Assembly (NCBI GenBank): GCA_035279875.1
Contig: DATEGX010000076.1
Coordinates: forward strand, 1 to 27,350
Length of the DNA stretch: 27,350 bases
Source of the DNA: JAMXLL01 sp035279875
Lineage (GTDB): Bacteria; Desulfobacterota; Binatia; Binatales; Binataceae
Direction of reading: 5' to 3'
Position numbers and translations under genes: made by a program. Positions 1-7,102 of the stretch are shown here, one piece after another. The notes under the pieces were generated by a model, which did no database searches, was not told where the DNA came from, and saw only the letters and a program-made list of their open reading frames with translations. Each line of letters starts with the position of its first letter. The first letter of the stretch is position 1.

Positions 1-463
1 CTGGACTGGCAATCCGATTACGAACGATCAACAGGTCGAGATTTACGAGGAGACGGTGCGTGATCCCCAGGGACAGATTACCACCAGTTTTCTCAGTCTC
101 GACAATAAAGTTAAGGACAATCGAATTCAGGCTCAGGGCAGGTCTTCCAGCGGTCCCAACGCCGATATCATCGCCGCAGTCGGAACGGGCGCTGATCCGA
201 GCTATCAAAACGGATGTGGCTGCAGCGTCGTGCGTTATCAGCTGCCGCTCACGGGACCACTGGCGAATGCGGCAAAGGTACAAGCCACGCTGTACTACCA
301 GAGCATTCCTCCTTACTACCTGCGCCAGCGCGCCGAGGACGCCCATGGCCCGGACACCGCGAGGCTGGTCAAGTTCGCCAGCGAGTTGGACGTGAACAAA
401 TACAATGAGATTTCCAACTGGAAACTGAAAATCGCCGGTAACGGGCCGGTCGATCTCCCGTAA
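1..463 (+). CDS. C-terminal fragment of a probable cytochrome c-family (multihaem-associated) protein
   Basis: The reading frame is open from the left edge and stops with TAA at 461-463, so only about the last 153 residues are visible. The fragment contains a YEE-x-V-RDPQG-x-TTSF stretch, then KDNRIQAQGR, and later an ATLYYQSIPPYYLRQR stretch followed by GPDTARL. From memory this pattern recurs at the C-terminus of periplasmic cytochrome c-family proteins, after their CxxCH haem motifs. No CxxCH is present in the visible part; there is only a CGC pair near GYQ-type sequence. The haem-binding region, if it exists, lies outside the window. An internal GTG at 56 is not a likely start because homologous-looking sequence continues upstream of it. 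Family assignment is moderate and function is inferred. Confidence 0.6.
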   Translation, partial: WTGNPITNDQQVEIYEETVRDPQGQITTSFLSLDNKVKDNRIQAQGRSSSGPNADIIAAVGTGADPSYQNGCGCSVVRYQLPLTGPLANAAKVQATLYYQSIPPYYLRQRAEDAHGPDTARLVKFASELDVNKYNEISNWKLKIAGNGPVDLP

Positions 464-821
464 CGGAGGCCGTACTCTTCGGGAAGTGCGAACGTTCATC
501 GTTGCTCGCCGTGTCTACGCGATGAGGGACACGGCGAGCCGCGGGTAGCGAGGCCCCCGAAGCAGCGCGTCGGTCGACCAGCGCACGACGATTGGCTATA
601 GATCTCTCGGCCTCTAGACCTGTCCGCTTGTCGGGGGCTGGAACATTAAGGCGGCCAGCAAGCACGCCCCGCGCTTTTGAACTGCAGCTGAGCGGCTTGG
701 AGCAATGGCACCCGTTGAACGGCGCAGCGTCGCTAGTAGAAGATAGACGACAGTGCGTCGATAGAATGCGGCCATTTTCCGAAATCCCTCTCCTGAGACC
801 GACCTCGCTGCGATTTCGCCA
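464..821. other. 358-bp intergenic gap with one strong hairpin and no clear gene
   Basis: No convincing coding frame lies between the cytochrome-like fragment and the transporter. The notable element is the hairpin at 504-539, listed separately. Possible but weak promoter pieces for the transporter are TTGAAC at 715-720 with TAGAAG at 737-742 (16-bp spacer), and a TAGAAT at 762-767 without a good -35. Several stops interrupt all frames. Confidence 0.5.
504..539. repeat. Perfect 12-bp inverted repeat (hairpin) downstream of the cytochrome-like gene
   Basis: GCTCGCCGTGTC at 504-515 is the exact reverse complement of GACACGGCGAGC at 528-539, with a 12-nt loop. It begins 40 bp after the TAA of the upstream gene. 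No T-tract follows on either strand, so it is not a standard intrinsic terminator. It could mark the 3' end of the transcript, stabilise mRNA or be a protein-binding site. Confidence 0.7.
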
Positions 822-2153
822 TTGCGGCGATTCCAGTTCTTACCGCGCGACACCGCAGGCGTCGAAGTATTGTTAGTCGGCGCGCCACCAGAGCATCGCG
901 CGCGCTTTCCATTCATCGCTCGCCGTTTCCCACCCTTCACGCAGCGGCAATGGCGAGTCTTTGGGATTTCCACCACCGCCGGCTTCTTCGACAATTACGA
1001 CGCGGCCCTGCTGAGCCTGGCGCTCAAGCAAATCCAGCGCGGGCTGGGAATCGCCGAGGCGCGCCTGGGCGCAACCCTGTCGCTTATCCGTCTTGGCTAC
1101 ATTGGCTCGCTGCTGATCTCGCCGCTGGCCGATATTTTCGGACGCCGCCGGCTGCTGCTGTATACGATCGTCGGCTACACAATTTTCACCGGCCTGAGCG
1201 CGCTCGCGCCCCATTCCGGCAGCTTCGTTGCCGCGCAATTCGCGACGCGCGCCTTTTCCGGCGCCGAGGCCACCATTTCGTTGGTGATACTGGCCGAGGA
1301 GGTCGACGCCGCGGTACGTGGATGGGCCCTCGGGATGCAGGGTGCGCTATCGATCTCGGGCTACGGGCTGGCGGCGATCGTCTTCGCGATGATCGGGATA
1401 ATCCCGTTCGGATGGCGCGGGTTGTATGCGCTGGCGCTGCTGCCGCTGGCCCTGATAATCCCGCTGCGGCGCATCCTGCCGGAAAGCCAGCGCTTCGAGC
1501 GCGAGCATCGCATAGCCGCCGCGCGGCCCGCCCTGCTCGAGCCCTTGCGGGCGTTGCTCAAGACCTATCCGCGCCGGTTGGTCTCGATGGTGGTGGTGGT
1601 ATTCTTCGGCTCGATTGCCGGCGGCTCGGCGGGCTTCTTCGTGCCCAAATTTCTGCAGGAGGCGCATCACTGGGCGCCCCGGCGAGTTTCGTCGCTCTAT
1701 GTGTTCGGCGGCGCGCTCGGCATAGTCGGCAATATCGTCGCGGGTAGAGTCAGCGACCGTTTCGGACGGCGGATCGTCGGGCCAATCTTTATCGCCGCCG
1801 AGGCTTTTCTCGCCTACCGGCTCTACAGCGCCGGCAGCAGCGCGGTGGTTGGCTTATGGATCGGATGGCTTTTCTGTGATCAGGCCGGCGTTACTATCAC
1901 CAACGCCTATAGCGCCGAGTTGTTTCCGACTTCGTTCAGGTCAGCAGCCGCCAGCGCGCTATACGTAGCCCGCTATGGCGGAGGCGCGTTCGGACTGCTA
2001 CTGGAGGGCATGCTCTACGGGGTGACCGGATCGCATTGGCCGGCCATCCGGATTTTGACCTCGTTCTGGCTGGTCGCTGCTGTGCTTATGTACCTGTTGT
2101 TTCCCGAGACCGCCCGGCGCGAACTCGAGGAAATCGCCCCTGAGCCGGTATAG
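822..2153 (+). CDS. MFS transporter (metabolite:H+ symporter-like)
   Basis: This is a predicted inner-membrane carrier of 443 residues, close to the usual 430-450 for 12-helix major facilitator proteins. The TM2-TM3 loop signature GSLLISPLADIFGRRR lies at about 95-110 and its repeat GNIVAGRVSDRFGRR at about 303-317. An LPES motif after TM6 (219-222) and the C-terminal FPETARRELEEI tail resemble the sugar/metabolite-H+ symporter branch. The substrate cannot be read from sequence. No ATG is available upstream of the first helix; the frame begins after a TAG at 762, and the candidate starts are TTG 822 or TTG 870. The start is therefore uncertain and the 5' end could be eroded. The gene lies 24 bp before the DUF192 gene and may be co-transcribed with it. 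Confidence 0.85.
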   Translation: MRRFQFLPRDTAGVEVLLVGAPPEHRARFPFIARRFPPFTQRQWRVFGISTTAGFFDNYDAALLSLALKQIQRGLGIAEARLGATLSLIRLGYIGSLLISPLADIFGRRRLLLYTIVGYTIFTGLSALAPHSGSFVAAQFATRAFSGAEATISLVILAEEVDAAVRGWALGMQGALSISGYGLAAIVFAMIGIIPFGWRGLYALALLPLALIIPLRRILPESQRFEREHRIAAARPALLEPLRALLKTYPRRLVSMVVVVFFGSIAGGSAGFFVPKFLQEAHHWAPRRVSSLYVFGGALGIVGNIVAGRVSDRFGRRIVGPIFIAAEAFLAYRLYSAGSSAVVGLWIGWLFCDQAGVTITNAYSAELFPTSFRSAAASALYVARYGGGAFGLLLEGMLYGVTGSHWPAIRILTSFWLVAAVLMYLLFPETARRELEEIAPEPV

Positions 2154-2177
2154 AAGCGGTGTTCGCGGCAGTATAGA

Positions 2178-2675
2178 TTGGCGCGCGTGCAAATCGCATC
2201 GAATCCCCGGCGTGGATCGCGCCTGGCCGCCGGCATTGTCGCCGTGCTGCTCGTGATATGTTCGATGGCGGCGTGTGCGAACGACCCGCGGGTCATTATC
2301 TCCGGTCCCGCCGATCAGAACCTCGCGACGGTACGGATCGAAATCGCCGACACCCCGTCAGCGCGCGAGACCGGCCTGATGTACCGCCAGCATCTAGACG
2401 AGAACGCGGGTATGCTGTTCCTCTTCAAAACGCCCCAGCATTTGACGTTCTGGATGAAAAACACCGAGATTCCGCTCGATATGATTTTTGCCGACGAGAA
2501 CGGCAAGGTGATCGGGATCGTGGCCGAAGCGACGCCGTTCTCGGAACGCCAACTCAGCGTCCCGGGCGACTCGCAGTATGTGCTCGAGGTCAACGGCGGA
2601 TTCGCCGCACGCCATGGCATCAAGGCCGGCGATCGGCTGCGCTTCGCCGGCTTCGTGCCAATCGCGAAAGACTAG
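2178..2675 (+). CDS. DUF192-family exported protein
   Basis: The protein has 165 residues. A basic N-terminus is followed by a hydrophobic stretch (about 17-30) and a lipobox-like M-A-A-C with Cys33, so it is probably exported and possibly lipid-anchored. The rest (about 45-160) is a DUF192 domain, recognised by ETGLMYR, GMLFLF, FWMKNTEIPLDMIF and the terminal YVLEVNGGFA-GIKAGD stretch. The biochemical role of DUF192 is not established. The start is TTG 2178 (written as M) or GTG 2187; both keep the signal sequence. It follows the MFS gene by 24 bp on the same strand and converges with rplS, leaving 22 bp between the stops. Confidence 0.85.
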   Translation: MARVQIASNPRRGSRLAAGIVAVLLVICSMAACANDPRVIISGPADQNLATVRIEIADTPSARETGLMYRQHLDENAGMLFLFKTPQHLTFWMKNTEIPLDMIFADENGKVIGIVAEATPFSERQLSVPGDSQYVLEVNGGFAARHGIKAGDRLRFAGFVPIAKD

Positions 2676-2697
2676 GCCTGCTGACGCGCTACGGCGT

Positions 2698-3042
2698 TCA
2701 GTTGATGGTCGCGACCCGCGCGGCCTTGCCGGACAATTCGCGCAGGTAATAAAGACGCGCGCGGCGAACCTTGCCGCGGCTCAGCACCTGGATTTTTTCG
2801 ATACGCGGCGAATGCAGCGGGAAAATCCGCTCCACGCCGATTCCGTAGGAGACCTTGCGCACCGTGAAGGTCGCGCGGTTCCCGCCGCGGTTCATCTTGA
2901 TGACGATACCCTCGAACGACTGGATGCGTTCCTTCTCGCCTTCGACCACTCGTACCTGAAGGCGAAGCGTGTCGCCGACGCGAAACTCGGGGATATCCTT
3001 GCGCATGCCGCGCTCTTCGATTTTCTGGATGACGCTGTTCAT
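2698..3042 (-). CDS. rplS: 50S ribosomal protein L19
   Basis: This large-subunit ribosomal protein sits at the 30S-50S interface. The 114-residue product matches the family length (about 115). It shows the expected order: N-terminal helix, FRVGDTLRLQVRVVEG, the basic RIQSFEGIVI strand, the GIGVERIFPLHSP core, and C-terminal KVRRARLYYLRELSGKAARV. I chose the ATG at 3042, giving MNSVIQKIEE, over an upstream in-frame start at 3075 because the extra residues are not L19-like. Elsewhere rplS usually follows rpsP-rimM-trmD. Here it is alone, flanked by DUF192 and an unknown gene, so it must carry its own promoter. Confidence 0.97.
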   Translation of the reverse strand: MNSVIQKIEERGMRKDIPEFRVGDTLRLQVRVVEGEKERIQSFEGIVIKMNRGGNRATFTVRKVSYGIGVERIFPLHSPRIEKIQVLSRGKVRRARLYYLRELSGKAARVATIN

Positions 3043-3074
3043 GGAAAGCCAACCCCCGAGAGATAGAGCGTTCA

Positions 3075-3103
3075 AAACTATCCGAACGTCGCGCGTGACT
3101 CAA
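3075..3103 (-). promoter_or_regulatory. Possible rplS promoter
   Basis: On the - strand TTGAGT (3103-3098) and TAGTTT (3080-3075) are separated by 17 bp, about 33 bp upstream of the rplS ATG. The -35 is fair and the -10 weak. It is supported mainly by rplS being isolated from its usual operon and needing a local promoter. Confidence 0.35.
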
Positions 3104-3277
3104 TCCCTTCCTCCAGCTCCGGCGCATCCGTGCCGCGCCGCAATGGATTGCGGCAAAGTGCAATGTAATTCGAAAGGGAGCCGTCACATTATCGAAAAAC
3201 CGTAATCAAATCGCTGAGTTGGGACGGGGCACACTCGATGCTCTGAAGGTTGATCGAGGAAACAAGGTGCCGGCCCA

Positions 3278-3763
3278 ATGAGAACCGCGCAACATCGGCT
3301 ATTTGCATTCGGGAACAAGCGGGAGCCTGGAACCTCCTGGGGCGTAAAGGCCTCGGGGCTTCCCGGCTTGTCGACCCTTGCAGCTCGGCTTGCGCATCAG
3401 GAACGAACCGTTCGCGCGGATTCCGCTGCCCCGCCGCCGCTCTTTTCGGCCGTCGAAACCCGGCATAACTTCGCCATCGAGCCGCTCGAAAGGTATGGAC
3501 GCTTTGGCGCTCGCCGCTGCCTGTTCTTCTGCGTGCGATGCAAATGGAGGTTCCGCGTCGAAGGCCATATGGTTCAGGCCGTCGACGAGAACGGAATGGC
3601 GCTCGACGAATCCATCGCCCGCCAGCGGCTGGCTAGCTTCGCCACCGGACCATGTCCGCATTTCAGACGCCTGACAAACGGCGTTTCAGGGGAATCAGCC
3701 GAAGCCCTTAAATCGCGGGCCACGACCGGCCTTCATGGCCTTAGCCTCAGCCGGCGCGCTTGA
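3278..3763 (+). CDS. Unknown small protein with CxxC and CPxF motifs
   Basis: I do not recognise a named family. The protein is 161 residues from ATG 3278, which has an AAGGTG-like ribosome-binding sequence about 9 bp upstream. Residues of roughly 80-130 look like a folded domain: a FFCVRCKW stretch with two Cys in CxxC spacing, an RVEGHMVQAVDENG beta-type stretch, then RQRLASF-TGPCPHFRRL with a further Cys. This resembles a small zinc-ribbon-like or redox module. The first 75 residues are low in recognisable features, so the real start may be internal. Its 3' end overlaps the 3' end of the convergent aldo/keto reductase gene by 17 bp. I take it as a probable gene mainly because of the ordered Cys-containing segment. 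Confidence 0.5.
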   Translation: MRTAQHRLFAFGNKREPGTSWGVKASGLPGLSTLAARLAHQERTVRADSAAPPPLFSAVETRHNFAIEPLERYGRFGARRCLFFCVRCKWRFRVEGHMVQAVDENGMALDESIARQRLASFATGPCPHFRRLTNGVSGESAEALKSRATTGLHGLSLSRRA

Positions 3764-4859
3764 AGAGCTTCATCAAGGCGTCGAACTGTGCCGGCGGATG
3801 CGTCGCCGCCGCGAGGTTCTCGGCCACGTGTGCGGCGGAACTCATCCCTACCAGGGCCACGTTTATCCACGGGGTGGAACGCACGAATTGAATCGAGCGC
3901 TGCGCGTCGGTCTCCATGTCGGGAAACGCCGTGCGCATTACCTCTGGCAGCCGCCGCGTCAATTGTCCCTGCAGCAGCGAGGCGCTCGCGCATACCGAAA
4001 TGCCGAGCGCGTCGGCCACGGCCAACAGGCTCGTGCTTTCGCTATTTTGCGACAGCGTCTGGTTGTGTGAGGTCAGCGCTTCGGTCATCGCGAGATTGTA
4101 GGGAAGCTGAATCACTTTGAAATGATGATCGGGACCGCCGGCGTCCCTGGCTATTGCAACCAGATCGGACAGGGATAAGTAGCCGCGGTCGCTCGCTGCC
4201 ACCCGCAAGCCGCTCCAGGTCGCGACGCCGTAACAGCCGATTTTGCCGGACTTCACCGCACCTTCAAGGAACTCGAAAGCTGCGCGCAGGCGCATCCGGA
4301 ACTCTTCGCGGCTCACGGCGCCAAGCTGGGCGTCTGGATTGTGCACATGGTAGATATCGATGGTGTCGAGGCCCAGGTTGGCGCGACTGCGCTCGAGCAT
4401 CGCTTCAAGGTAGCGCGGCGTCATGCAATGCGAGCCTTGCACCAGTTCGCCAGGTTTGACGATTCCCGTGCGGAGGTAGTGCTCCTCGAACCAGGCGCGG
4501 GGATCGGCCGGCATTTCGTCGTCGAAGGCGAGATAACCGCCCTTGGTCGCAACCACGATTTGCCCGCGGTCGAGCGTCCCGGCGCCGACCGCCTCGGCGA
4601 TGATTTTGCCAATCACCCTTTCGCTGCGTTGAAAGCGGTAGTTGATGGCCGTGTCGAGCAGATTAATGCCGCCCAGCAGCGCTGTCCGGATCGCGTCGCC
4701 ATACGCCGCATCTGCGGCGGCATCTTCTTCGCCAAGATAGGTGCCGATTCCGATCGAAGAGACCGACAGCCCCTGCATTGGGCGGTAATGACCGGGAAAT
4801 TGGCTGAAGCGGTTCGCGTAGGCAGTGGTGCCGCTGGCCGAAGCTTGGCCTTTTAGCAT
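3747..4859 (-). CDS. Aldo/keto reductase family oxidoreductase
   Basis: This is a predicted cytosolic NAD(P)H-dependent carbonyl reductase of 370 residues. The family's catalytic tetrad is visible: Asp69 and Tyr74 in LLDTAINYRFQRSE, Lys106 in VVATKGGY, and His163 in IYHVHNPD. The TIM-barrel end carries the QLPYNLAMTEA and VGMSSAAHVAENL stretches typical of cofactor-binding C-terminal segments. ATG 4859 is the first in-frame start. It is the last gene of a - strand cluster (methyltransferase, VOC protein, this gene), 56 bp after the VOC stop. The substrate is unknown. The C-terminal end overlaps a convergent unknown gene. Confidence 0.92.
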   Translation of the reverse strand: MLKGQASASGTTAYANRFSQFPGHYRPMQGLSVSSIGIGTYLGEEDAAADAAYGDAIRTALLGGINLLDTAINYRFQRSERVIGKIIAEAVGAGTLDRGQIVVATKGGYLAFDDEMPADPRAWFEEHYLRTGIVKPGELVQGSHCMTPRYLEAMLERSRANLGLDTIDIYHVHNPDAQLGAVSREEFRMRLRAAFEFLEGAVKSGKIGCYGVATWSGLRVAASDRGYLSLSDLVAIARDAGGPDHHFKVIQLPYNLAMTEALTSHNQTLSQNSESTSLLAVADALGISVCASASLLQGQLTRRLPEVMRTAFPDMETDAQRSIQFVRSTPWINVALVGMSSAAHVAENLAAATHPPAQFDALMKLFKRAG

Positions 4860-4915
4860 TCGTGATGCTCCGCCCGCGTCACGCAGGCTGGCTTCGGAAG
4901 AGTACGCCTGACGGT

Positions 4916-5323
4916 CTAACTCTTCGCCCCGTTGCCGATCGTAAGCGAACTGATTGACGGCTCATACAGCAACTGGATCACGTTGCCGTCGGGATCGCGA
5001 ATATAGAACGAAACCGAGCCGTCGCGATGGTGCCGCAGAGGGTGCGCGATTTCGAGTTGATTACGCCGGGCCCATTCGTAACCGGTCTCCAGTTCCTCGA
5101 TTGTCGCGATAATGAAGCCGAGATGGTCGAGCGATTGCGCCGCCGGGTCACCGCGGGTCCCGCGATGAAGCGCGAGACTGTCATTGCCGGACGTGAGATA
5201 GGCGTTGTCCGGGTCGGGCTGCCATGCCACCCGCATTCCGAAAACCCGCTGATAGAAAGCACTGGCCTGCGCCACGTCGGCGACGTTAAGTGCCAGATGC
5301 CGAAGTCCGCGATTGGCGATCAT
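4916..5323 (-). CDS. VOC (glyoxalase/bleomycin-resistance/dioxygenase) superfamily protein
   Basis: The 135-residue product is one VOC unit with paired beta-alpha-beta-beta-beta modules. The first module begins LRHLALNVADVAQASAFYQRVFG, and the second begins LDHLGFII-TIEELETGYEWAR and ends FYIRDPDGNVIQLLYEP. His in RHLALNV, His in LDHLGF and Glu/Gln near the strand ends are candidate metal ligands, as in glyoxalase I and extradiol dioxygenases. I chose ATG 5323 (MIANRGLRH) over an upstream in-frame start because it begins just before the domain. It also lies 19 bp after the methyltransferase stop, so the two are probably co-transcribed. The reaction is not determinable from this sequence. Confidence 0.88.
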   Translation of the reverse strand: MIANRGLRHLALNVADVAQASAFYQRVFGMRVAWQPDPDNAYLTSGNDSLALHRGTRGDPAAQSLDHLGFIIATIEELETGYEWARRNQLEIAHPLRHHRDGSVSFYIRDPDGNVIQLLYEPSISSLTIGNGAKS

Positions 5324-5342
5324 CGAGAGTCCATTGCCGCGC

Positions 5343-5975
5343 TTATCGCGCGATAGAATAGCCGACCACACCCCAGATCGGATCGTGCGTCATTCCAGGG
5401 CGCACACCCCGGTCGATCGCTTCGATCCTCTCAAATGCGCCGCTTTCTTCAAAGTAGCGCCGCACTATCGCCAGACGCTGCTCGTCGCTCGACATTTGCC
5501 ACAACGCAACCGCCTTGGTCGGGAACATGCGGTTGGAAAAGGTGACGATAAACGGCCGGCCCGGTCTCAATACCCGCCCGACGTCCGCAAAAACCTCGAC
5601 CGGCCGAGTCAGGTACTGTACCGATACGGTCATAACAGCGCCGTCGAAAGAGCCCCCGTCGAATGGCAGGTGGGGCTCGCGATTCACATTGTGGACCACT
5701 ACCTCGGTTAACGCCGGGTTATCCTGCATTTCCGCGCGATTCAGCCCCAGCCCGACAATACGCGCTGGGCTGAGCGCGGCTGGCAGATGCGAGCGCCAAC
5801 TGCTCATCAAATCGAGGATTTCGCCATTTTTGGGCAACAAGCCTTGATAAATCTCGCCGGCGCCGGCGATTGCATGGTCGTCGATATGCACGACGAAGCG
5901 TGGGTATTCATAAAACAATTCGTCGTCGCTTTCATCGACACGGCGGAACCAATCGGCTTTTGATACTTCTGCCAC
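5343..5975 (-). CDS. Class I SAM-dependent methyltransferase-like protein
   Basis: The product has 210 residues. The Rossmann-type core runs through GEILDLMSSWRSHLP (motif I position), RIVGLGLNRAEMQDNP (motif II, acidic loop replaced by Gly-Leu-Asn), LPFDGGSFDGAVMTVSVQYLTRPVEVFADVGRVLRPG (motifs III-IV, with the common FD-AV and VLRPGG-like stretch) and FIVTFSNR. Motif I lacks the standard GxGxG, so SAM binding should not be taken for granted. ATG 5975 opens the - strand cluster that continues with the VOC protein and the aldo/keto reductase. It is divergent from the iclR-type gene across a 199-bp region with a candidate operator. Confidence 0.85.
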   Translation of the reverse strand: MAEVSKADWFRRVDESDDELFYEYPRFVVHIDDHAIAGAGEIYQGLLPKNGEILDLMSSWRSHLPAALSPARIVGLGLNRAEMQDNPALTEVVVHNVNREPHLPFDGGSFDGAVMTVSVQYLTRPVEVFADVGRVLRPGRPFIVTFSNRMFPTKAVALWQMSSDEQRLAIVRRYFEESGAFERIEAIDRGVRPGMTHDPIWGVVGYSIAR

Positions 5976-6042
5976 GATCGACGCTCCCAGCCCGTTTTCT
6001 GCCCGTTGTAACGAACGCTCAGGTCACCTATAGGGCCTGCTG

Positions 6043-6073
6043 AACGCCTTTCGAAGGGCTTTCAAACGGCGTT
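6043..6073. promoter_or_regulatory. Candidate operator: inverted repeat overlapping the IclR-gene -35
   Basis: AACGCC at 6043-6048 and GGCGTT at 6068-6073 form a perfect 6-bp inverted repeat with a 19-bp spacer. The right arm overlaps the TTGACA -35 box at 6072-6077. Nested inside is a near-palindrome, GCCTTTCGAAGGGC, at 6046-6059 with one mismatched pair. The position fits an autorepression site for the adjacent IclR protein that could also affect the divergent methyltransferase cluster. This is inference from position and symmetry only. Confidence 0.4.
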
Positions 6074-6101
6074 GACAATTTTTGCCTGCGGGGCCTAAAG
6101 T
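6072..6101 (+). promoter_or_regulatory. Sigma70-type promoter for the IclR-family gene
   Basis: A consensus TTGACA (6072-6077) is followed after 18 bp by TAAAGT (6096-6101), about 73 bp upstream of the ATG at 6175. This is among the best promoter matches in the window. A second TTGACA at 6119-6124 has no matching -10. Confidence 0.65.
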
Positions 6102-6174
6102 AAAACACTTTTCCAGAATTGACAGGCTAGCGCTTAAAACGACATCCGGCTGAATGAACGAAGATTAAACCCCG

Positions 6175-6957
6175 ATGGTGCGGCGCGACAAGACAAACTA
6201 CGTTATTCAATCGGTGGCGCATTCTCTCGACGTCGTCGAGCAATTCTTTGGCGAGGCCGACGAACTCGGCGTCACCGAACTCTCAAAACGCCTCAAGCTC
6301 CACAAAAACAACGTCTTCCGCCTGCTCGCGACGCTCGAAGCCCGCGGTTATATCGAGCAAAACCGCAGTACCGAAAATTATCGCCTCGGCATCAAGTGTC
6401 TGCATCTGGGCCGCCGTTATATTCACCATATGGGCCTGGTTCGGCAAGCGCGCCCGATCCTAGCTGAAATCGCCCGTAAAGCCCGCGAAAGCGCCTTCGT
6501 GGCGGTCGCGCGCCGCGATGGTGTAGTTCCGCTCGAGGCGGCCGAACCCGACGACCGGGCGGTGCGAATCACCCCGCCGATTGGACAGAGTCTGCCGCTG
6601 CATTGCACAGCGATCGGCAAGGCCCACCTGGCCTTCGATCCCGAAGATCAGGTCCGCGCATTGCTGCCCGAGCATCTCGAGCGCTTCACCGAGCAGACCA
6701 TCATCGACCGCGCGGCCCTGATGGAACAACTCCACAGCGTGGCCCGTGATGGTTATTCCTTCGATGCCGGCGAGTATTTCGAAGATGTAGCATCAGTGGC
6801 CGTGCCAATTCGCGACTACACCCGTTCTGTGGTGGGATCGCTTGCCGTAGCGGGTCCCTGCTATCGGATTCCCAGCGATCGCATCAACCATGAACTCGCT
6901 CCGATGGTGGTCGAAGCGGGCCGCGAACTTTCCTATCGCCTCGGATACAATGAATAA
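6175..6957 (+). CDS. IclR-family transcriptional regulator
   Basis: This is a DNA-binding repressor or activator of 260 residues, the normal IclR length. The N-terminal winged helix-turn-helix (about 8-70) includes LGVTELSKRLKLHKNNVFRLLATLEARGYIEQ. The C-terminal effector domain (about 85-255) shows the family stretches LHCTAIGKAHLAF and GYSFDAGEYFEDVASVAVPIRDYTRSVVGSLAVAGP. IclR proteins typically control catabolism of small carboxylic or aromatic compounds. Here the gene is followed 145 bp later by etfBA on the same strand and is divergent from a methyltransferase/VOC/aldo-keto reductase cluster, so either is a plausible target. ATG 6175 is the only reasonable start. Confidence 0.95.
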   Translation: MVRRDKTNYVIQSVAHSLDVVEQFFGEADELGVTELSKRLKLHKNNVFRLLATLEARGYIEQNRSTENYRLGIKCLHLGRRYIHHMGLVRQARPILAEIARKARESAFVAVARRDGVVPLEAAEPDDRAVRITPPIGQSLPLHCTAIGKAHLAFDPEDQVRALLPEHLERFTEQTIIDRAALMEQLHSVARDGYSFDAGEYFEDVASVAVPIRDYTRSVVGSLAVAGPCYRIPSDRINHELAPMVVEAGRELSYRLGYNE

Positions 6958-7043
6958 TAGATAGAGGCTGGCGGTCGCGCGCGAGTCTCGAAATTTGACT
7001 GGCCGGGGCGCGATTGTTACGGTCCGGTGCGGCTTTTGCCGCC

Positions 7044-7074
7044 TTGACGCGTTTTCAGCCGTCCTCGCTATTGT
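7044..7074 (+). promoter_or_regulatory. Possible etfBA promoter
   Basis: TTGACG (7044-7049) and TATTGT (7069-7074) are separated by 19 bp, 28 bp upstream of the etfB ATG. The spacing is slightly long and the -10 is moderate. The position between iclR and etfB suggests that etfBA can be transcribed independently. Confidence 0.4.
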
Positions 7075-7102
7075 GAACGGCTTGTTGGAGTAAACATCGA
7101 CG

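Noticed and set aside
6119..6147. Second TTGACA box upstream of the IclR gene
   Set aside because: No acceptable -10 lies 16-18 bp downstream; the first promoter at 6072-6101 is complete.
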